A DNA stretch of 64,000 nucleotides, taken from Aralia elata (taxonomy: Eukaryota; Streptophyta; Magnoliopsida; Apiales; Araliaceae). The stretch spans positions 33,981,094-34,045,093 of the forward strand of contig CM068383.1 in NCBI GenBank assembly GCA_034770075.1, written 5' to 3'. The notes beneath the pieces were generated by a model. It ran no database searches, was not told the DNA's origin, and saw only the letters and a program-made list of their open reading frames with translations. This document shows positions 21,342 to 33,099 of the stretch, in pieces; within the stretch, counting starts at the first letter, position 1; every line of letters begins with the position of its first letter. The translations under genes and the position numbers were made by a program.

Positions 21342-24300
21342 ATCGATATTCCCTATCTATCTGACATTCACAGTATTAACGATAAGATTGTCCATAGAAC
21401 AGAGGGGCGCATTCCGGTAAAGATGGCACCTTACCGGCGCTCATTAAGTGTAACCTCAAAGCTTATAGGACTTTCAATATCATTTAAATACCCTCATTCA
21501 GATGTATAGTTCATATAGATATTGTATTTACTTAGTACAACTATACTAAAGAAAATAAAGATCAGAGTATAACGCATTCGATGAAATAAAGGATCATAAT
21601 ATATTACATATCATTTGGTTCGATTATATTGTTCTCAGTACTAAGTTATTACAACAAAGCCTTATAAAAGACTTGAATTATTCACAAAAAGAAATTAAAA
21701 CTAATAAACATGTCCTTTTTCTTTATCTATACCAGAGGTGCTGGGTTTATCATTTAAAGCTGCAAAGAAGATATGCGCAAGAATGAGCTACAAATGCTCA
21801 GCAAGTTCATTTGAATATATAAACATCATGTGTTTGAGTTGAAACATGTCAATGATGTATACTGAGGGTTCTGTACATGAACCATATATTTCATTTAGTT
21901 TTATTAGTCTTTAATGACTTAGAACCATTTGAGTTTTGGATATCTGGTAGGTGATCAGCCTCACCAATATCCTAGGAGTATGCATATCATCCTACCATTT
22001 GTGGTCAATATATAATCGACATTTATTGGCCTTCCTATGAAGGCATTTTCATTTACTCAGTATAAGATGTCTTACCAAACAATTTGGTTTGACACAACAA
22101 TTTACGCGTGAATAAACAATATATGAATAATGATTCATTTCTTAAGTTATGCTGAACAAGAAGCAATAACTTGACAATAATTGATAGCAAGATGTATAAT
22201 ACTTGCATAATATAAGTTGAGTAAGGTTAGGACACTTGCCTTAGTGTAGTTCGTTATAATTTAATACAGTTGGTCAACGTATGTAGTCTACGTACACCAA
22301 TAATAAGCGTTAGAACTTATATAAACATGTATTACGCTAATCTAGACAAGTTTTATTAAGCTTGGAAGTATTTTTAAATAATTTTACAAGCTTAGGAATA
22401 ATTTTAAATGATTTAATTATCACTTAGAATAATTTTTAAAACATTAATATGTTATTTAAATAATTTATTTGTCATTTAGAATATTTTTAGATACCTAAAA
22501 TATCAATTAAATGATTTATTTATCATTTATAATATTTTTAAAAAGATAGAATATTATTTAAATGATTTATTTTATCATTAATAATATTTTTAGAATTTAT
22601 TTTATCATTAAAATAATTTATTTATTACTTATAATAATTTTTAAAACTTAATTTAATATTTAAATGATTTAATTATCATTTATAACATTTTTAAATACTT
22701 AATATATTATTTAAATAATTTATTTATCATTAATAATATTTAAATATTTAATATTTTATTTAATTATTATATATAATAATTTTATTTACTTTAATATCAT
22801 TTTTAAATAATTAATATAATTATTTAATAATTTAATATCATTTTTAAATAATTAAAACAATTATTAAATGATTTATTATAATTATTAGTTATTGTTAATT
22901 AAATTAAATAATAATTCAGATTTATATAAAAATACTAAAAATAAATTTTTATAATTAAAATTGAAAATTTGAATATAATTATTAATTATTAATAATTATT
23001 TAATATTTATTTATTATTTTATAATTTATTTAATTAATTTTTATTTTATTTTTATTGAAAATCCGTCGCTAAAGGGCTTTAGCGACGGTCTGCATATGTT
23101 TAAAGGTTTCTGGGTTTGAACATGCATTTCGCCGCTAAAGGTGTTCTTCATGAAGAACACTTGGTCAATGTCCAACAGTGACTTTTGACCTCAAATTAAT
23201 CTCAGCTCGTTCATTGTTTATGTTTGATTTTTGTTTGTTGTTATAGCCAACATGGCAGTGTATAACAACATGTTAAATTTCATCTCAAATTATATCATAT
23301 CATGCTAGATAATTAATGGTCAAACTAGTCGGTTCAAACTGTTCATGAGTTTCTGGGTAACCCAGAAACTTAGTCAGTCATGGTCGGTCAACGTGGTTTG
23401 ACCATGAATAACTTTGATTTCAGTTTAGCTAAATGTGTTTTGATGATTTGTAATTATAGTTTACATGGCAAAGAACAGCTATAAACATTAAAACCTTATA
23501 AATTATATCGTTTAGGCATGATCTGGGTTGCTTACTTTCTTGTCAGGATACTGTCAGGACCTTCAAACGATTTCTAGGTTACCCAGAAATCAGTTTGCAT
23601 GGTCGGTTAATGGGTTTTGACCATTAATAACTTTCTACTGTGAGATAATTTAACCATTCTACAAGTCGGATCTTAAAGCTATCATGGCATACTATCAATT
23701 CATGTTTTAAAACACATCAAACAAACATTTTAAGCCGATCAAAAGCTCTGACAAAGAAGCTTGTCAGACTGTTCTTGACTGCCAATAACAGTTTGCTATT
23801 TTTGATAAATTTTGATATCTAGATGTTATAAAAACATGTTTTAACCGCCCAGATCACTTAATTACATGTAAATAAACATTCCTAAACACTTAAACATAAC
23901 ATCTAATTCAACCTTAAAGATCTAGCAATAAATTAGGGTTTATGCACCTTTTTCTTCAAATTTTTGATTTCTGGCTTTTGATTCTGAGTTTGTGATTGTA
24001 GAGGCTTATTTAGGATGGTAGTATAAGTGTTTAGGTTTCAAATTTCGTAGGTCTAATGGTCAGCATCTCATTCTATTTATAGCAACTTGGAATTAGGGTT
24101 TCTTAGGCTAGTTTCCAAACTTTGCCTCCAAAAATATCTTGACCAGTTAACTTGTGCTGCTTGTGATCTAGTCTAAATGACATGCTTGTGCTGGAGTGTG
24201 TTGAGCACAAGCTTGCACACTCCTAGCTTCATTTTTATTGGTTTAGATTTTATTTTTGATTTATTTATTTACTAATTAAACTTAGATTTTTGTTAATCAT

Positions 24301-24950
24301 GATTAGGGTGTTTAATTAGGGTTAGTACCACTTTAATTAAGTTAATATATCATAATTAAAGTTTATCATTTCATAATTTAGTGTTATCAAATCAAATTAG
24401 GGTTTTAGGGTTCCAAATTAGGGTTTAGGGTTTTTAATCCTACAATTAGGGTTTTAATCCTCAATTAGGGTTTTAATATAAGTTCAGTGATTCATAATTA
24501 ATATTATGATTCATTATTTAGAATCTAATTATATTAATTAAGATCCTTGTACAGTAATTAGGGTTTTAATTGACCAATTCGGATAAATTTTACCAATTAG
24601 GGTTTCTAATTCAGTTTAACATTTTACCCTAATTAACTTATTTTAGATTTTTATCAGTTAATATAATATTATATTAACTCCGAAGCACGACAAAGCACTT
24701 CGTCATTTCCAAGCACGACATAGCAGCTTACAAAAATAATTTGCCGAGACGCTTCTCGGTGAATTCTCCGGAAGCACGACAAATCATTTTGTCCGATTAA
24801 GCACGACACAGCTGCTTGGCAAAAAAATTTTATTTGACTTAATTGTTTAATAAAATACACAATCACATAATACAAAGTCAGAACATGAAATTTCATTTAT
24901 TAAACACATAATTTACATATACAAATCTTATTAGGGTTCGAAATATTACA
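21236..24950 (-). repeat. 5' LTR of Tekay 2, lacking its 3' end
   Basis: Colinear with the left LTR from 21236 to TATTACA at 24950, but it lacks the last 110 or so bases (GAGCACC...GTCACA) and no tRNA-type primer site follows. A block equal to 13210-13370 is also missing near 22357. It keeps the CCGTCGCTAAAG hairpin (about 23063), the palindrome GTGTTCTTCATGAAGAACAC (23141-23160) and the telobox cluster (24390-24610). No gene is present. Confidence 0.88.
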
Positions 24951-25288
24951 GTTGGGTTATTACTGTATAGTGGTTGTGATTCTCTAAAACCTGCAAATAT
25001 CTATTAAACTGAGTTTGGTGGAATTGTTGAAGAAGGATTGCTGTTAGTGCATACCAAGTGTTCGACAGTTTGTTTCAAAGAATAGTTAGTCGGATTGAAT
25101 AGGTGTTTGCCAGTTGTTCAACCAAGTTTCACAAGTTTGGTTAGTTACCACATGGCACCAAAATGGCACAGAGGCAAAAGTTCATCCTCGCCAACAAAAC
25201 CTTATGACAAGCGGAAGTTTCTGAGTGCTAAAGCTGCGGACAGATTTGACACATATCTATCGGGTAAAGTTCTAACTCCCTAGCCGGG
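24951..25288 (+). pseudogene. Athila A spacer end and ORF2 N-terminus
   Basis: After the duplicated GTTGG (24951-24955), Athila A resumes with leader sequence. At 25152 an ATG starts MAPKWHRGKSSSSPTKP, RKFLSAKAADRFDTYLSGK. This matches MAPKRHRGKGSSSTPSR at 33100 in Athila B. A TAG at 25281-25283 ends it, just before CCGGG (25284-25288), the left duplication of the Athila B insertion. The rest of the gene is at 36770-37725. Confidence 0.85.
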
Positions 25289-26432
25289 TGATGAGTAGGT
25301 TTTAACCTACGAGTTTGATACGTCTTTGGCTTAATTCTTTACAGTCTTTAAGTGTTTTTAGTATCTTTTTATTTGTTTTCGTATTGTTTTTGTAGGTCGA
25401 GGCTGGCTGCAGGTTAGAGGAAGAAAAAATAACTGGGTGCAGGGAAACCTCACGGGGGCGAGAATCCATGGGTTAATAACCTCACCGGAGCGAGACTTCG
25501 CCAGGGCGAGGACTTTTGTGAAGAACTTCTCGCCGGGGAGAGAATGCGGCTGATGGAAATTAAAAGATTTGTCAGCAATCAGTTATTTTGGAAAGGTTGA
25601 AGCTAACAAGGATTCTGTCTACCACTCTGATGAGGAGACTAGAGATTACATTGAGTTTTCTTTTAATCTTTTATCCCTGATTTGTAATTAATTATGATGA
25701 CTTATTTTGAAATTCTAGTTTTTATTGTCAGTATGAACTAAACCCTTAAGTAAGGCTACAATTGAACCAGTTACATTTATGAATTAACTATCTATTTGAT
25801 TTCAGTTATTCAATCAATTTGAGTTGTCTATCTTATTTTATGCTTATTGATTAATTGTTTGGCCAACAATTAGCGGAATATTCTAGGTGAATTCGGGAGA
25901 TGCAATCTAGGGTTAGAACTGGATGAGATAACATGTATTCTTAATTATTTGCATGTGTTGAATAATTAGGATTGTGAAGTGAATAGGGATATTACTTTGT
26001 TGCATGTAACAGTTGAAAATTGAAGCTTAATGAATTTAATCCTTTGGTTTTGCATAGGAATATCGCAGAGTTAATTGGATTAGATAGATTTATTTGATCA
26101 CTTGGAAAAGGGCTTTGAAATACAATTGAATTTTTGTTAACAACTCCATTGAAGTGAATAATTGGAAGACGTAGATAGATTGGCTTATGATATATAATTG
26201 GGGATATTGTAGTCTTAAACTTTTTAAATCTGAATTTCAACCTTTGTTATAGTTGTTAGTGATAGTGTTAATTTAATTAGTTTCAATCAGTATTCAAATT
26301 GCAATTGTTTAATAGAATAGCCATAATCTAAATTGACAGCTGGAGATATAAAACATAGTAATTCCTGTGGGTTCAACACTCTGTTCATCGTGTATACTTG
26401 TACGTAATTGCTGATTGTGAAATCGGGCAACA
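25289..26432 (+). repeat. 5' LTR of Athila B, with deletions
   Basis: 1144 bases, against 1295 in the 3' LTR. About 136 bases are missing between GAGGAGACTAGAG and GATTACATTGAG (25640). In the 3' LTR this segment holds TATAAATA. About 20 bases are missing near 26385. The GC-rich array near 25447-25550 is a decayed form of that in the 3' LTR. No gene is present. Confidence 0.92.
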
Positions 26433-26438
26433 AGTTTT

Positions 26439-26456
26439 TGGCGCCGTTGCCGGGGA
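26439..26456 (+). promoter_or_regulatory. Primer binding site, Athila B (tRNA-Asp type)
   Basis: TGGCGCCGTTGCCGGGGA lies six bases after the 5' LTR end. It is the sequence typical of Athila elements, complementary to the 3' end of tRNA-Asp, and primes minus-strand synthesis. Assignment to tRNA-Asp is from knowledge of the family. Confidence 0.9.
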
Positions 26457-26561
26457 TTATTTGTGTTTATAATTTTCAATATCAGTTTAATTAAGTCTGT
26501 TCTAATTAAGCAAACTTATTTTTCGTTTGTTTCTTGTTTCAGGTATTTTTTGGATTCGTTC

Positions 26562-28148
26562 ATGCAAACGCGATCAAAACAACCGGAACTCGTGCAGTGT
26601 GAGGATCATCTTGAGAACAAGCTACGTCAGTTTAGAAAATTTTGTCGGGAGACAATTGAGAAAGAGAAAATGGCTAACGAATAATAGAAATCATTGAGGG
26701 ACTATGTTATGCCTAAGATAGACGAGATCAAATCAAGCATCACGAGGCCAGCTATCACCGCTAATTCCTTTGAGATCAAGCCGGGAACAATTCATATGAT
26801 TCAGAATGCGGTACAGTTTGGGGGATTAGCTAACGATGATCCGAATGAACACTTGGTTAGCTTTCTTGAGATTTGTGATGCATTCAAATATCACAATGTG
26901 ACAGATGATGCAGTGAGATTACGTCTGTTTCCGTTCACACTAAGAGATAAAGCAAAGAGTTGGTTGCACTCACTTCTGCCAGGGTCCATCACAACTTGGG
27001 ATGATCTAGCTCAGAAATTCCTAGCGAAATTCTTTCCGCCAACTAAGTCGGCTAAGTTGAGAAACGAGATTTCTACATTTGAGCAACAGCATGGAGAGTC
27101 ACTATATGAGGCTTGGGAAAGGATCAAGGAGTTATTGGGAAGATGTCCACATCATGGGCTACCCAAGTGGCTACAAGTTCAGACATTCTACAATGGGTTG
27201 AATAGTAACACTCGAATAAGGATTGATGCAGCTGTGGGGGGAGCACTTAGGGATAAAAGTTTTGAGGAAGCTTTCACGTTGTTAGAAACTATGCCTGCAA
27301 ATAACTATCAATGGCCGACTTCCAGAATAAATCAACAAAAGGTAGCTGGATTATTGAAAGTAGATGCGGTCACGGCACTAACAGCTCAGATGGCATCCAT
27401 GTCTAAGAAGATTGAAGCTTTGGCAGAATCGAAAGTCCAGCAAGTAGCCTATGTGTATGAGCTATGTGCAGGTGCACATCCGACGGAGTATTGTGCCATT
27501 AATCCGGAATCGGTACAGTTCTTGGGGAGATATAACAGACCACAACAGCCATATCAGAATGCTTATAATCCGGGGTGGAAGAATCATCCGGGTTTCTCGT
27601 GGAGCAATAACACTCAGACTCAAAATCCAGCTCCAAGACCACAGAATCCCCTAGGTTTTCAGAACCAAGCTCCACAACATGCAGAAAGAAAACCGAGCTT
27701 AGAAGAATCGTTGGCAAGATTCATCATAGCATCTGAGAAAAGAATGAATGATCAAGATAAGCTGTTAACTCAGGTAGATTTGAATGTGAAAAGCCAGACA
27801 GTGTCAATTAGGAACTTGGAAAATCAGTTGGGACAGTTGGCTCACGTCTTGAACAATCGACCACAAGGAGCACTTCCAAGCGATACAGAGGTTAACCCAA
27901 GAATGGATGGAAAAGAACATTGCAAGGCTGTCACCTTAAGGAGTGGAAAAGAGCCGCCTGATACGGTTAAAGGAAATTCTAAACCAGAAATAGTTGTGGA
28001 GAATGAAGATGAGGTAACCCCGGCGAAAAGTAAGGCGAACGAATCAGAAAAGGTGAAGGATACAGGTGCAGAGGCAAAGTCAAAAGAACTCAAGCTAGAT
28101 AGTGTAGTGCCTCCCCGTACCATTCCCTCAAAGATTGCAGAAAGCTAA
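26562..28148 (+). pseudogene. Athila B gag
   Basis: ATG at 26562 (MQTRSKQPELVQ) is preceded by a TTTCAG pyrimidine-AG site. TAA and TAG at 26682-26687 interrupt in frame at NE**KSLRDYV and would be CAA CAG before C-to-T change. The core is Athila gag: NAVQFGGLANDDPNEHLVSF, DAVRLRLFPFTLRDKAKSWL, ITTWDDLAQKFLAKFFPP and RCPHHGLPKWLQVQTFYNGL. A possible zinc knuckle has lost its first cysteine (YELCAGAHPTEYC). A linker rich in Q, N and P and then a charged tail follow. A one-base shift near 28130 parts it from the protease. Confidence 0.92.
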
Positions 28149-28848
28149 GTTAGATAAGCAATTTTCCAGATTCTTAAATGTTTTTAAGAAACTGCACATT
28201 AACATACCATTTGGAGAAGCCCTGGAACAGATGCCCAGTTATGCAAAATTCATAAAGGAGGTTTTGTCAAAGAAGAGAAAATTGGGTGAATTCGAGACGG
28301 TGGCATTAACTGAGGAATGCAGTGCAATTTTGCAGAACAAATTGCCACCCAAACTAAAGGATCCAGGAAGCTTCACTATTCCATGTGTAATTGGTAACCA
28401 GTTCTCTGGAAGGGCATTGTGTGACTTAGGAGCTAGCATCAATTTAATGTTGTTATCAGTTTACACTCAGCTTGGGCTAAAGGCACCAAAATCGACAAAC
28501 ATCAGCTGGCAGTTGGTAGACAGGTTAGTGACATATCCGAGGGCTATTGTGGAAGATATTTTGGTTAAGGTTGATAAATTCATCTTCCCGGCTTACTTCA
28601 TCATTTTGGATTACGAAGAGGATAAAGAAATCCCCATCATATTAGGTCGTCCATTCTTAGTAACAGGGAGAACGTTGATAGATGTACAAAAAGGTGAATT
28701 GACAATGAGAGTTCAAGATCAGGAAGTCATCTTCAACGTGTTTAAATCAATGAAATTCCCTAAGAAAGGCGAGGAATGCTTACGGATAGATCTGCTAGAC
28801 GAAATAGTGAATGAACGAACCAATACAAGTTATTTTGAAGATCCATAA
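28135..28848 (+). pseudogene. Athila B aspartic protease region
   Basis: Reads KLDKQFSRFLNVFKKLHINI, PFGEALEQMPSYAKFIKEVL and GSFTIPCVIGNQFSGRALCD, then the active-site strand LCDLGASINLM (DLGA in place of DSGA, usual for Athila), and IPIILGRPFLVTGRTLIDV. The ATG at 28135 is internal; the domain was fused to gag before the frameshift. It would cleave Gag-Pol in the particle. The frame ends at 28848 (TAA) before the RT linker. Confidence 0.9.
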
Positions 28849-29539
28849 GAAGCTGCCCTGGTTGGGAGAGACACTTTTGATGATTTTGATGAGTGGGATT
28901 ATGTCAAGGTTTTAGACGCGTTACCTATTTCTCGAAAATTCAGCAGGCAATTTGATACACTTGACCGGCCAGAAGAAGGAGAAAAGAGGTCCAAACCGTT
29001 AGTGGAAAAACCACCTATGCTTGAACTCAAACCCCTTCCATCTCATCTAAGGTATGCTTACTTGGGAGACTCTGACACGCTACCAGTAATAGTTTCTGCT
29101 CATTTGAATGAATCTCAAGAAGAAAAACTGTTAAGGGTTTTGCGTGAGTATAAAACAGCAATTGGGTGGACAATAACAGATATCAAGGGAATCAGTCCGT
29201 CGTTTTGCATGCACAAAATTCTGCTGGAAGAAGGAGCAAAACCGGTTATTGAGCAACAAAGAAGATTGAATCCGATCATGAAGGACGTAGTGAAGAAGGA
29301 AATCATCAAGTGGTTAGATGACGGTATTATCTATCCGATTTCAGACAGTTCTTGGGCAAGTCCTGTACAGTGTGCCTAAAAAGGGGAGAATGATAGTGGT
29401 TGAGAACGAAAATAATGAACTCATTCCTACAAGAACAGTTACAGGTTGGCGAGTGTGTGTGGATTACCGTAAGTTGAACAAAGCGACGCGCAAGGATCAC
29501 TTTCCACTGCCATTTATTGATCAGATATTGGATAGGTGA
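28849..29539 (+). pseudogene. Athila B RT, N-terminal part
   Basis: The linker carries MLELKPLPSHLRYAYLGDSD and LLRVLREYKTAIGWTITDIK. RT fingers follow with PSFCMHKILLEEGAKPVIEQ and IKWLDDGIIYPISDSSWASP. A one-base deletion after CAGTGTG near 29372 shifts the frame. The next piece reads VCVDYRKLNKATRKDHFPLP and stops in a 14-base tandem duplication of TGATATTGGATAGG (29523-29550). Confidence 0.9.
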
Positions 29540-30744
29540 TATTGGATAGGTTGTCTGGTCATCAGTTCTATTGCCTTCTTGACGGATACTTAGGATATAA
29601 CCAGATAGTAATAGCTCCGGAGGACCAAGAGAAAACAACTTTTACATGCCCTTATGGAACGTTTGTATTTCGGAGAATGTCTTTCGGGTTATGTAATGCA
29701 CCAGCTACATTTCAGCGATGCATGATGGCTATCTTCTCGGATATGGTGGAGCAGAATTTGGAGGTATTCATGGATGATTTTTCTGTATTCGGTGATAGTT
29801 TTGATTTGTGTCTTAGCAATCTCATCTTAGTGTTGAAGCGTTGTGTGGAGACAAATCTGGTGCTTAACTGGGAAAAATGCCACTTTATGGTGCAAGAAGG
29901 GATTATTCTGGGGCACAAAGTGTCCGAAGTAGGCTTAGAGGTGGATAGAGCAAAGATCGAAACCATTGAAAAGCTACCTCCACCGACATCTGTAAAAGGC
30001 ATTAGAAGTTTTCTCGGACATGCAGGATTCTACCGTCGATTCATCAAGGACTTCTCAAAAATTTCAAAACCATTGTGTTCACTTCTTGAGAAAGATGTTC
30101 CCTTTAAGATGGGTCAATCTTGCATCGAAGCCTTTGAAGTGCTAAAAAAGAAGTTAGTCACAGCCCCAATCATAGTTGTTCCCGATTGGACTTTACCTTT
30201 TGAGTTGATGTGTGATGCAAGTGATTATACAGTGGGAGCTGTGTTGGGTCAGCGAAGGGATAAGATTTTTCACACCATTTATTACTCAAGTAAGACACTC
30301 ACTGATGCACAATTGAATTACACCACTACAGAAAAAGAGTTACTTGTAATAGTATTTGCCTTTGATAAATTTCGAGCATATCTGATTGGAACCAAGGTGA
30401 TAGTCTACACTGATCATTCAGCCATCAAATACTTGATTGCAAAGAAGGATGTCAAACCAAGGTTGATTCGATGGGTCCTCCTGTTGCAAGAATTTGACTT
30501 AAAAATTCGAGATAGGAAAGGTACGGAGAATCAGGTGGCTGATCATCTTTCGAGATTAGAGAATGCCGACATTCATAAAAAGGATGATGTGGTAATTAAT
30601 GAGTCATTTCCGAATGAGCAGATATTTCGTATCAACACCGAAGTCCCTTGGTATGCTGATTACGTGAACTACCTAGTCAGTAACGTACTTCCGCAAGATT
30701 TCACTTCTCAACAAAGAAAGAAATTTCTCCATGATATCAAGTAG
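29540..30744 (+). pseudogene. Athila B RT palm, RNase H and start of integrase
   Basis: About 400 open codons: EDQEKTTFTCPYGTFVFRRM, APATFQRCMMAIFSDMVEQN, FMDDFSVFGDSF (intact catalytic DD), SVKGIRSFLGHAGFYRRFIK, MCDASDYTVGAVLGQ, TTTEKELLVIVFAFDKF and VYTDHSAIKYLI, then RKGTENQVADHLSRLEN. It ends in TAG at 30742-30744 (DIK*HLWDEP), before the integrase zinc finger. It is the best preserved enzyme segment of Athila B. Confidence 0.92.
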
Positions 30745-31946
30745 CACCTCTGGGATGAACCATTTTTCTTCAAAACTTGTGCGGATCAAATGATACGATG
30801 TTGTGTTCCACAGGAAGAAATGGAGAGCATATTGACTCGATGCCATTCGTCAGAGTATGGAGGACATTATGGGGGAGAAAGAACTGCAACGAAAATGTTA
30901 CAATCAGGGTTTTTCTGGCCTTCGTTGTTCAAAGATGCCCACCTTTTTGTTCTAAAGTGCGATAGATGTCAAAGGGTTGGCAACATTTTGAAACGGCATG
31001 AAATGCCTCTCAACACTATCCTTGAAGTTGAACTCTTCGATGTATGGGGTATTGACTTTATGGGGCCATTTCTGTTGTCATTCAACAATCAATACATACT
31101 TTTGGCTGTGGATTATGTATCAAAATGGGTTGAAGCAACTGCATTACCCACAAATGATGCCAAAGTGGTTCTACGGTTCTTGCAGAAAAATATGTTTACT
31201 CGATTCGGTACACCGAGGGCCATAATCAGTGACGAAGGTACCCATTTTTGCATTAAGCAGTCACCAAGTTGTTAGCTAAATATGGAGTCAAACACAGGAT
31301 TGCTACGGCTTATCATCCCCAAACGAATGGCCAAGCGGAGGTGTCGAATCGTGAATTTAAGCAAATTCTGGAGAAAGTGGTGAACCCAACTCGTAAGGAT
31401 TGGGCAATGAAATTAGACGATGCTTTATGGGCATATCGCACGGCCTATAAAAATCCCATTGGAATGTCACCGTATCGCATGGTTTATGAAAAAGCGTGTC
31501 ATTTACCGGTAGAACTTGAATACAAGGCATATTAGGCAATTCAAAAATTGAACTTTGATCTCCAAGCATCTGGCGAGAAAAGGTTGCTTCAATTGAATGA
31601 GATGGAGGAATTTCGTCACCACGCCTATGAAAACGCTAAGTTGTATAAAGAAAAAGTCAAGAGGTGGCATGACAAACAGATAGTTGATCGGAAATTCGAA
31701 CCGGGACAGGCAGTATTGTTGTTCAACTCCAGATTGCGGTTATTTCCTGGGAAGTTGAAGTCTAGATGGTCAGGTCCTTTCATTGTCACTACTGTAGCCT
31801 CCCACGGGGCAATTGACGTTGAAGAGCCAAACTCAAAACGCACATTCAAGGTCAATGGTCAGCGACTCAAACATTATTGGGGAGGCGATGTGGATCGACA
31901 AACATCAGTGATTTATCTCTCTTCTCTCGATCAAACTGATTATTAA
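30745..31946 (+). pseudogene. Athila B integrase
   Basis: Zinc finger RCHSSEYGGHYGG ... KCDRCQRVGN, then the core WGIDFMGPFLLSFNNQYILL (D), AIISDEGTHFC (D) and HPQTNGQAEVSNREFKQ (E), and a C-terminal domain with LRLFPGKLKSRWSGPFIV and FKVNGQRLKHYWGGDVDR. A one-base loss near 31260 breaks the frame between the second D and YHPQT. A TAG at 31533-31535 replaces the tryptophan codon (KAY*AIQK; KAYWAIWK in Athila A). The true end is the TAA at 31944-31946. Confidence 0.92.
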
Positions 31947-33099
31947 TACCGCAGAGAAAGTCGGGCTGACGACTATAAACTAAGCGCTCGATGGGAGGTA
32001 ACCCAATCATGTTACTTTATTGCTTTAGTAGATTTAGTGTAGTTAATAATTTTGTTTCTAGTTAGTAGAAGTAGTAGTACAAATTGTTCTTGTTTTGAAA
32101 TAATTCGTCTAATCTTTCGTAGTTAGACTCATTTATGTTGTTATTCTTTGGAACAGGGACAAAGCCTCGGGGAATGCTTTAGAAGAAGAGACATGTTATT
32201 GGGATGGTACTAATTGAAGAAAAGGGGAACAAAACAAAAATTTCAGAAAAGAGGTTTCTCGCCCCGGCGAGAAAAATGCACTAGAGATCCTCGCCCCGAC
32301 GAGAACCTCTGTGCCAAAACTCGCTCCAGCGTGAAAATTACTTGCCCTAGCCCATTCTTCTTTGTCCATTATCGCCCCAGCAAGATTCTAAGGTATAAAA
32401 TCCTCGCCTCGGCGAGAATCACGGAAATCAGATTTTAAAAATCGATCCCAATTCAGTTTCTTTCAATCTTAAACCCATTCAACTTCTTCCAACTCTTATT
32501 TCTACTTCTCCTATACCGAGTAAACCTTTTCCTCCCAAATTTCTCTTCTAAATTCATCCCTCATCCTACCCACACTTGGATTCCTTCTCAAACACATCAA
32601 ACTCCTCTCCAAAAAAAAATCCTAACACGGTTCGAAGTCCATCTCTCGTTCAAAAGAGGAGTACTCTGTTTTTTATTCACAATCTACATAAGCCATATCT
32701 TTGCATGAACGAGTCCTAGGGTTTATACCTAATTGAAGAAGCAAGTCAACCAGTTCAACCGCTCAACATCCACAAAATCTGTTCCATTATCCCGTGCCTC
32801 TGTCAGGTATCCTACATTGGGTAATTTTGTTGCTTCGTTTGAGACAAGTTCATCTGGAATTGTTATTGGGCAGTTTGTATCCATGTTTTACTCTTGAGTT
32901 CTGATTTTCGTTGAATTTTGGTTGGATCGTCTGGGTTTTAATTTGTTTTAGTGTCTTCACTTGTGCAAAGTCTAGTTGGAAATTAGTAGAGTTTGAGTTT
33001 GGGGGAAGTTTTGTTCCTAATTTTGCATAGCAGAGTTGTGGAGTGTTAGTCTTGTTCTTTCAGAATCTACGTTTGGGTTTAATTGTTAAGTGGTCAGTA
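31947..33099 (+). other. Athila B spacer between pol and ORF2
   Basis: Non-coding. It starts with AAGCGCTCGATGGGAGG, shared with Athila A. It holds the GC-rich array at 32257-32420 (CTCGCCCCGGCGAG, CTCGCCCCGACGAG, CTCGCTCCAGCG, CTCGCCTCGGCGAG), then a pyrimidine-rich stretch (32440-32640). Athila ORF2 may be expressed from a spliced or subgenomic RNA, but no splice site can be proved here. Confidence 0.75.

Larger units (their letters stand above)
9299..24950 (-). mobile_element. Tekay 2: minus-strand Tekay-like chromovirus inserted in Athila A
   Basis: The boundaries are set by TGTGACGCCCCC at 9299 and ...AATATTACA at 24950. In element sense the LTR runs TGTAATATT...GGGGGCGTCACA. It is flanked by a perfect 5-base duplication, GTTGG, at 9294-9298 and 24951-24955. 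The gene order on the minus strand is gag (20549), zinc knuckles and protease (19707), RT-RNase H (19035), integrase (17486) and chromodomain (to 16014), which is the Ty3/gypsy order. The left LTR holds a second insertion (10359-13034). The right LTR lacks its last 110 or so bases and the primer site. Every domain is interrupted by at least one stop or frameshift. Confidence 0.92.
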
